8,435 nucleotides of DNA from an uncultured Thermomicrobiales bacterium (GTDB taxonomy: Bacteria; Chloroflexota; Chloroflexia; Thermomicrobiales; UBA6265). The notes beneath the pieces are model-generated. The model worked only from the letters and a program-made list of their open reading frames with translations. It was not told the DNA's origin and did no database searches. This document shows, piece after piece, positions 5,227-8,435 of this stretch. Made by a program: the position numbers and the translations under genes. The stretch spans positions 1-8,435 of the forward strand of contig CADCWH010000260.1 of NCBI GenBank assembly GCA_902806395.1. The letters are read 5' to 3'. The first letter of the stretch is position 1, and each line of letters starts with the position of its first letter.

Positions 5227-6093
5227 ATGCGATTCCGCGCCGCTGGGTCGAGGACGGGCGTGGACATGGGAGCGAGCGAACCACCGCCGGAGCCCGGGAA
5301 TGGGGAGGTGAGCCACCTCGTCGAGGTGGACGGCTACCGGCTCTCCATCACCTCGAGCGGCGCCGGCTCCCCGGCGGTCGTCCTGGAGACCGGCCTCGGG
5401 GCGCTGAGTGAGGTATGGGAGCCGGTGCAGCGCGAGGTGGCCCGCTTCACCCGCGTCTGCCGCTTCGACCGGGCCGGCCGGGGGCAGAGCGACCCTGCTC
5501 CGACCCCTCGCACCTGTGCGGGGATGGTGACCGACCTGCGCGCACTCCTGGCCAACGCCCGCATCCCGGGCCCCTACGTCCTGGTGGGAAACTCGGTGGG
5601 AGGCATGAACGCCCGGCTGTATGCCCACCGACACCCGAGCGAGGTGGCTGGTCTCGTCCTCGTCGACGGTTCGCATCAGGACCAGTTCGCCCGGATCGGG
5701 GAGGTCCTCCCGGTGCCGGGCCTATCGGCGCCGGCCGCTCACCATGATTTCTACCAATTCTGGGCGGGCGGCGGTTGGAGCGATCCGGCCAACAACCCTG
5801 AGGGCGTGGACTTCGTGGCGAGCGGGGAGCAACTCCGGTCGATCGACTCGCTCGGGGACCTCCCGATGGTGGTCCTCGTGTCGGCGACCTGTTTGCTGGA
5901 GGTCCCGACCGAACCAGGTGCCAGGCCACACCTGCACGAGGTCTGGAAGGCGTTGCAGCGGGACCTGGCGGATCTGTCGACCGGCAGCACTTACCGGGTC
6001 GTCGAGACCAGCGGGCACTTCATCCAGCGGGACCAGCCAGGAGAGGTGGTCGAGGCGATCCGCGAAGTGGTCGAAGCTGCCCGGCGCCGGTGA
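5227..6093 (+). CDS. Alpha/beta hydrolase
   Basis: This 288-aa protein has the alpha/beta hydrolase fold. Visible parts are the N-terminal strands (VSHLVEVDGYRL, 28-39), the oxyanion-region strand VVLETGLG (51-58), CRFDRAGRGQSD (78-89), the nucleophile elbow GNSVGG with Ser123, the following strand GLVLVDGSH (142-150), and the catalytic His in SGHFIQRDQPGEVVEAI (His264). The catalytic acid is less clear: the strand LPMVVLVSA (212-220) is followed by no Asp in the usual spot, leaving Glu225 or Asp147 as candidates. No signal peptide is evident with this start, so it is probably cytoplasmic. The substrate cannot be predicted; esterase, lactonase or epoxide hydrolase roles are all possible. ATG 5227 is chosen for GGAG 7 nt upstream and the TATACT at 5190. 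GTG 5260, ATG 5266 or GTG 5308 are alternatives, because the domain begins only near residue 28. An upstream ATG at 5125 would precede the promoter and is unlikely. Confidence 0.87.
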   Translation: MRFRAAGSRTGVDMGASEPPPEPGNGEVSHLVEVDGYRLSITSSGAGSPAVVLETGLGALSEVWEPVQREVARFTRVCRFDRAGRGQSDPAPTPRTCAGMVTDLRALLANARIPGPYVLVGNSVGGMNARLYAHRHPSEVAGLVLVDGSHQDQFARIGEVLPVPGLSAPAAHHDFYQFWAGGGWSDPANNPEGVDFVASGEQLRSIDSLGDLPMVVLVSATCLLEVPTEPGARPHLHEVWKALQRDLADLSTGSTYRVVETSGHFIQRDQPGEVVEAIREVVEAARRR

Positions 6094-6494
6094 GGATGCT
6101 CCCGCCAGATCTCCCCGGACCCGGGAGGCGGCGGCCCATCGGGGATCTCCGCCCGAACCCGACCACTGCCAGCTCCGGATCGCGGCGACATCCATCGTCT
6201 GGTAGCCGCCGACGCGCTTCTCGTGGCGCGTGGTGACCGGCAGTCGCGCCTGAGCCGACCGGTCCCGCGCTCGCCGTCGGATTCACGGTAGGTCACTGGA
6301 TCGAACCCGTGGTCGCTCAATCCTTCGGCCCGTGTGGGGGGGTCGCGTCGATCCCCGTCCACCGGGCGGTGGTCCCGCGCGGGTCGGCAGGTGCGGGGCG
6401 CGGGGCGGCCGAGGGCGCTCCCACGGTTCGACGGTCACCTCGGGGCGATCCGAGCGATGAAACGCACGTCGCCGCCACGAGCGCAGAAACCGCC
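6094..6494. other. Intergenic region between convergent genes
   Basis: This 401-bp stretch lies between two converging genes, which is long for such a gap in a dense genome. It contains three short inverted repeats: CTCCC/GGGAG (6111-6127), ACGCGC/GCGCGT (6212-6231) and CTCGG/CCGAG (6439-6454). Open frames cross it on both strands, but none has a ribosome binding site or a recognisable motif. It may hold the remains of a lost gene; I see nothing identifiable. Confidence 0.5.
6111..6127 (+). terminator. Hairpin after the hydrolase gene
   Basis: CTCCC (6111-6115) and GGGAG (6123-6127) form a 5-bp stem with a 7-nt loop, starting 17 nt past the hydrolase stop. It lacks a U-tract and is short, so it is a weak terminator candidate. 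Confidence 0.3.
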
Positions 6495-7700
6495 CTAGTC
6501 CACGCGATTTGCCAACGTGTCGGTATAGGCCATCAGCACGTCCCGGGCGGGGCTCAGGCCGTCCGGCAGGGCGGCCAGGAGGGCGGAGCGGGCCCGGTCG
6601 TGGAGTTGGGCGATGTGGGCTTCGGTTTCGGCCCGGACCCCGGCCGCCTCGAGCAGGGACAAGACGCGCCCGACGCCGGCCTCGTCGATGTGATCCCCGG
6701 CGTACCAACGGGTCACCTCGTCTCGGGCGATGGGGTCGTCACCGGTGCGCAGCAGGACCACCGGCAGGCTCTGCTTGCGGCGGCGCAGGTCGTCGGCGGC
6801 CGGCTTGCCGGTCTCGGCCGGAGAGCCCCAGATGCCCAGCAGGTCGTCGCGGATCTGGAACCCGACGCCCAGGGCCTGTCCGAAGGTGGCCAGGCGGTCG
6901 GCTGTGCCCTCGTCCGCTCCGCCCAACAGTGCCCCGGCCCAGGCGGCATAGCGGACGATCGCCGCCGTCTTGCCGTCGATCATCGCCAGGTAGTCGTCCG
7001 GGGAGACGGCCGCGCCACCCTCGAAGCTGAGGTCCAATACCTGGCCCCGCACGATCTCGATCGTCATCCGGTCGAAGGCCTCCACCAGGCGCAATGTCAG
7101 GTCGAGCGACACACCGGCGGTCGGCAGGCGAAACAGGGGGAGGTGGGCGGCGGCGAAGAGGGCGTCCCCGGCGTTGATCGCCTGGGCTGCCCCCCAGATT
7201 GCCCAGACGGTGGGGCGGTGACGACGGTGGGCGCTCTGGTCCTGGATGTCGTCATGGATCAGGGTGAAGTTGTGCAGCAGTTCCAGCGCGGCGGCCAGCG
7301 GGGCGGCCACGGCCGGGTCGCCGCCCACCGCCCGGCAGCAAAGCAGGGCGACTCGGGGCCGGAGGCGCTTGCCCTGGGCGCGCGTCACCGCCTCCGTGCC
7401 GAGCGGGGCGAATCGCGCGTCGACCAGGCCGAGGTGATAGCGGACCATCCCGGACAGTGTCGGGTCCTGCCCATCGAGGGATTCGATGGCGAGGTCCAAC
7501 TCGGGCCGGATCATCTCGTCCACGCGGTCGCTCTCCCGCCCGGACGTCTCCGGCGACTCGACCGGCACGGCGCGGCCGTCCTCGGCGACCTCATCACCAG
7601 CGAGGTCCGCATTGGCGTGGTCGGTCCTGGGGGCACGGCCCCCCGTCACCATCTCGGTCCCGTGCGGTTCCGTCACCACTCCAACCGACGTGACCATCAT
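6495..7700 (-). CDS. Short-chain polyprenyl diphosphate synthase (GGPP synthase type)
   Basis: This 401-aa trans-prenyltransferase condenses isopentenyl diphosphate with allylic diphosphates to make isoprenoid precursors for carotenoids, quinones or other lipids. Motifs in order: GKRLRP (110-115), the first Asp-rich motif DDIQD (150-154) within LLHNFTLIHD plus DIQD, GQVLDL (219-224), DGKTA with Lys244, and the second Asp-rich motif as DDLLGIWG (285-292), followed by TGKPAADDLRRRKQSLP. The third Asp of the second motif is Gly, as in many actinobacterial and Chloroflexota relatives. Phe145, five residues before the first motif, with no two-residue insert in DDxxD, is the pattern of archaeal-type GGPP synthases, so a product of about C20 is inferred. 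Residues 1-60 are an acidic low-complexity extension not needed for the fold; length otherwise fits the family with this extra tail. ATG 7700 is chosen because GGGGAG lies 7 nt upstream; a longer frame to 7847 is not supported. Confidence 0.92.
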   Translation of the reverse strand: MMVTSVGVVTEPHGTEMVTGGRAPRTDHANADLAGDEVAEDGRAVPVESPETSGRESDRVDEMIRPELDLAIESLDGQDPTLSGMVRYHLGLVDARFAPLGTEAVTRAQGKRLRPRVALLCCRAVGGDPAVAAPLAAALELLHNFTLIHDDIQDQSAHRRHRPTVWAIWGAAQAINAGDALFAAAHLPLFRLPTAGVSLDLTLRLVEAFDRMTIEIVRGQVLDLSFEGGAAVSPDDYLAMIDGKTAAIVRYAAWAGALLGGADEGTADRLATFGQALGVGFQIRDDLLGIWGSPAETGKPAADDLRRRKQSLPVVLLRTGDDPIARDEVTRWYAGDHIDEAGVGRVLSLLEAAGVRAETEAHIAQLHDRARSALLAALPDGLSPARDVLMAYTDTLANRVD

Positions 7701-7873
7701 TGACGTTCTCCCCACCGAACCGCCGACGGACCGACCGCGCGACCTCGCGGCCCCCCGCGTAGCGACGCTCCCACCCTCGATTACGCACTCCGTTCGGAAG
7801 CGAGCCATCGTGCCTCGCCCGCCACCTGTCGATAGTTCCAGCATCACGCGTGCCGACGACGGCGGGAACGTCC

Positions 7874-7886
7874 CGGTAGGCTACCG
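7874..7886. promoter_or_regulatory. Palindrome CGGTAG-G-CTACCG
   Basis: This is a perfect 6-bp inverted repeat with a single central base. On the minus strand it includes TAGCCT, a possible -10 element. A dimeric repressor or activator site is plausible. Confidence 0.4.
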
Positions 7887-7916
7887 TGCCGATCACGCCG
7901 GCACCACGCCAGCGGA

Positions 7917-7937
7917 GACCCGGGTCCGATCGGACCC
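7917..7937. promoter_or_regulatory. Overlapping perfect palindromes, 10 bp and 16 bp
   Basis: GACCCGGGTC (7917-7926) overlaps the perfect 16-bp palindrome GGGTCCGATCGGACCC (7922-7937). They share GGGTC, so only one could fold or be bound at a time in single-stranded form. A role as an operator for either divergent gene is the simplest reading. Confidence 0.55.
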
Positions 7938-7961
7938 CTACAAAGACGCAGATGGACCTGC

Positions 7962-7979
7962 GGGGATGCCGGGGATGGC
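7962..7979. repeat. Imperfect 9-bp tandem pair GGGGATGCC / GGGGATGGC
   Basis: Two adjacent 9-bp units differ at one position. They share GCCGGGGATG with the end of the array at 1230-1239. The second unit extends into an imperfect inverted repeat, CCGGGGATGGCATCCGGG, at 7969-7986. Confidence 0.5.
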
Positions 7980-8008
7980 ATCCGGGAATGGCCCGGATAG
8001 CGTAAAAT
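7975..8008 (+). promoter_or_regulatory. Candidate promoter of the metallopeptidase gene
   Basis: Two overlapping -10 candidates are seen. TAGCGT (7998-8003) has ATGGCA (7975-7980, 4 of 6 of TTGACA) exactly 17 bp upstream. TAAAAT (8003-8008, 5 of 6 of TATAAT) has no matching -35. Either would give a leader of about 100 nt. Confidence 0.4.
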
Positions 8009-8053
8009 ACGTGAGTCGAGGGCGCGAAGGGGTGCCCCGGCGAAACGGTTCGT

Positions 8054-8092
8054 CGGACCGGTCGAGGTGACCGGGACGCGTCGCGGACCGGT
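8054..8092. repeat. Direct repeats of CGGACCGGT in the peptidase leader
   Basis: CGGACCGGT occurs at 8054-8062 and 8084-8092, 30 bp apart, or about three helical turns. Each contains the palindrome ACCGGT, so in RNA the copies could also pair with each other. They lie between the predicted transcription start and the ribosome binding site (AGGA at 8103-8106). Confidence 0.5.
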
Positions 8093-8115
8093 GGGCCTGT
8101 AAAGGACGGAACCAG

Positions 8116-8435
8116 ATGATCTTCGACCCCCTCTATTTCGTGTTCATGATCCCGGGCATCGTCCTGATGCTCTGGGCCCAGAATAAGGTCAAGGGCAACT
8201 ACGCCAAGTTCAGCAAGGTCCAGAACGCGCAGCGGATCACCGGCGCCCAGGCTGCCCGGCAGATGCTCGACAGCCAGGGCCTGATGAACGTTGCCATCGA
8301 GGCGATCCCCGGCGAGCTGTCGGATCACTACGACCCGCGGGCTCGCGTGCTGCGCCTCTCCCAGGGCGTCTATGGCGTCCCGTCAGTCGCCGCGATCGGC
8401 ATTGCCGCCCACGAGGCGGGACACGCCATCCAGCA
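8116..8435 (+). CDS. YugP-family membrane zinc metallopeptidase, N-terminal part (cut by window edge)
   Basis: This is the first 106 codons of a putative neutral zinc metallopeptidase of the YugP/Zn_peptidase_2 family, a membrane protein of about 220-230 aa whose substrates are not well established. Residues 4-20 (DPLYFVFMIPGIVLMLW) form the N-terminal membrane segment. Next come the family segment QNKVKGNYAKFSKVQNAQRI, TGAQAARQML, a GELSDHYDPRARVLRLSQGVY segment, and the zinc-binding HEAGHAIQ, with His99, Glu100 and His103 as the metal ligands and catalytic base of an HExxH motif. The third zinc ligand and the later membrane segments lie beyond the edge. ATG 8116 is supported by AAGGA about 9 nt upstream and by the family's usual short N-terminus. 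It appears to be a separate unit from the divergent prenyltransferase. Confidence 0.92.
   Translation, partial: MIFDPLYFVFMIPGIVLMLWAQNKVKGNYAKFSKVQNAQRITGAQAARQMLDSQGLMNVAIEAIPGELSDHYDPRARVLRLSQGVYGVPSVAAIGIAAHEAGHAIQ

Larger units (their letters stand above)
7701..8115. other. Divergent intergenic region rich in palindromes
   Basis: This 415-bp region lies between the prenyltransferase (minus) and the metallopeptidase (plus). It contains CGGTAGGCTACCG (7874-7886), the overlapping palindromes GACCCGGGTC and GGGTCCGATCGGACCC (7917-7937), a 9-bp near-repeat (7962-7979), a candidate plus-strand promoter (7975-8008) and a pair of CGGACCGGT direct repeats in the probable leader of the peptidase gene. 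No gene is convincing: the open frames crossing it lack ribosome binding sites. The minus-strand promoter of the prenyltransferase is not clear; TAGCCT opposite 7879-7884 is one weak candidate. Confidence 0.6.

Noticed and set aside
4177..5676. 499-codon minus-strand open frame
   Set aside because: It is low-complexity, spans several unrelated features and overlaps the hydrolase and 107-aa genes, both of which have better codon bias and translation signals.
6295..6315. GGTTCGATCC-like sequence on the minus strand resembling a tRNA T-loop
   Set aside because: The flanking bases do not form a T-stem, and no anticodon or D-arm is found at the proper distance.
6181..6362. Possible transposase remnant between the convergent genes
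   Set aside because: No DDE motif or terminal inverted repeats with target duplications could be read in any frame.
6309..7703. 464-codon plus-strand open frame antisense to the prenyltransferase
   Set aside because: It is a mirror of a gene with intact catalytic motifs; no family motif or ribosome binding site is present.
7594..8328. 244-codon minus-strand open frame across the divergent intergenic region
   Set aside because: It overlaps the start of the metallopeptidase, which has a clear membrane segment and HEAGH motif.

Overview
The window is GC-rich DNA (roughly 70% by eye), with strongly G/C-biased third codon positions and GTG as well as ATG starts. It looks like a chromosomal segment of a high-GC bacterium. 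A large ATPase–LuxR regulator, a GGPP-synthase-type prenyltransferase and a YugP-type membrane metallopeptidase are all common in Chloroflexota of the Thermomicrobia/Sphaerobacter type, so that is my tentative guess; an actinobacterium cannot be excluded. I see no phage, plasmid, insertion-sequence, CRISPR, rRNA or tRNA signature.

Layout, left to right. Minus strand: the N-terminal 70 codons of recX run off the left edge (1-212). About 310 bp further right lies a 202-aa phosphoribosyltransferase of the orotate PRTase family (523-1131) with an atypical PRPP loop. It is transcribed divergently from a 789-aa ATPase–TPR–LuxR regulator (1416-3785). The shared promoter region carries a 9-bp tandem repeat (about 4.8 copies) that overlaps the expected -35 region of the PRTase promoter. 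Plus strand after the regulator: a repeat-rich non-coding stretch (3786-4147), a possible 98-aa small gene with a strong ribosome binding site (4148-4444), an unrecognised 107-aa gene followed by a hairpin (4550-4873), a promoter region, and an alpha/beta hydrolase (5227-6093). Minus strand: after a roughly 400-bp gap between convergent genes comes a short-chain trans-prenyltransferase (6495-7700). Plus strand: across a 415-bp palindrome-rich divergent intergenic region, the N-terminal half of a YugP-family zinc metallopeptidase runs off the right edge (8116-8435).

The genes do not form one obvious pathway. Each known gene appears to be its own transcription unit: spacing is wide, directions alternate, and each has a candidate promoter or ribosome binding site. 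The known functions are recombination control (RecX), nucleotide or base metabolism (PRTase), signal-dependent transcription (ATPase–LuxR), small-molecule hydrolysis, isoprenoid synthesis and membrane proteolysis.

The least conventional material is a PRTase with a substituted PRPP motif beside a large regulator, two uncharacterised small genes, and intergenic spacers rich in 9-bp tandem repeats, short direct repeats and perfect palindromes. I did not find convincing evidence for a complete new defence or mobile system. Long antisense open frames (up to about 500 codons) are present but are explained by high GC content.
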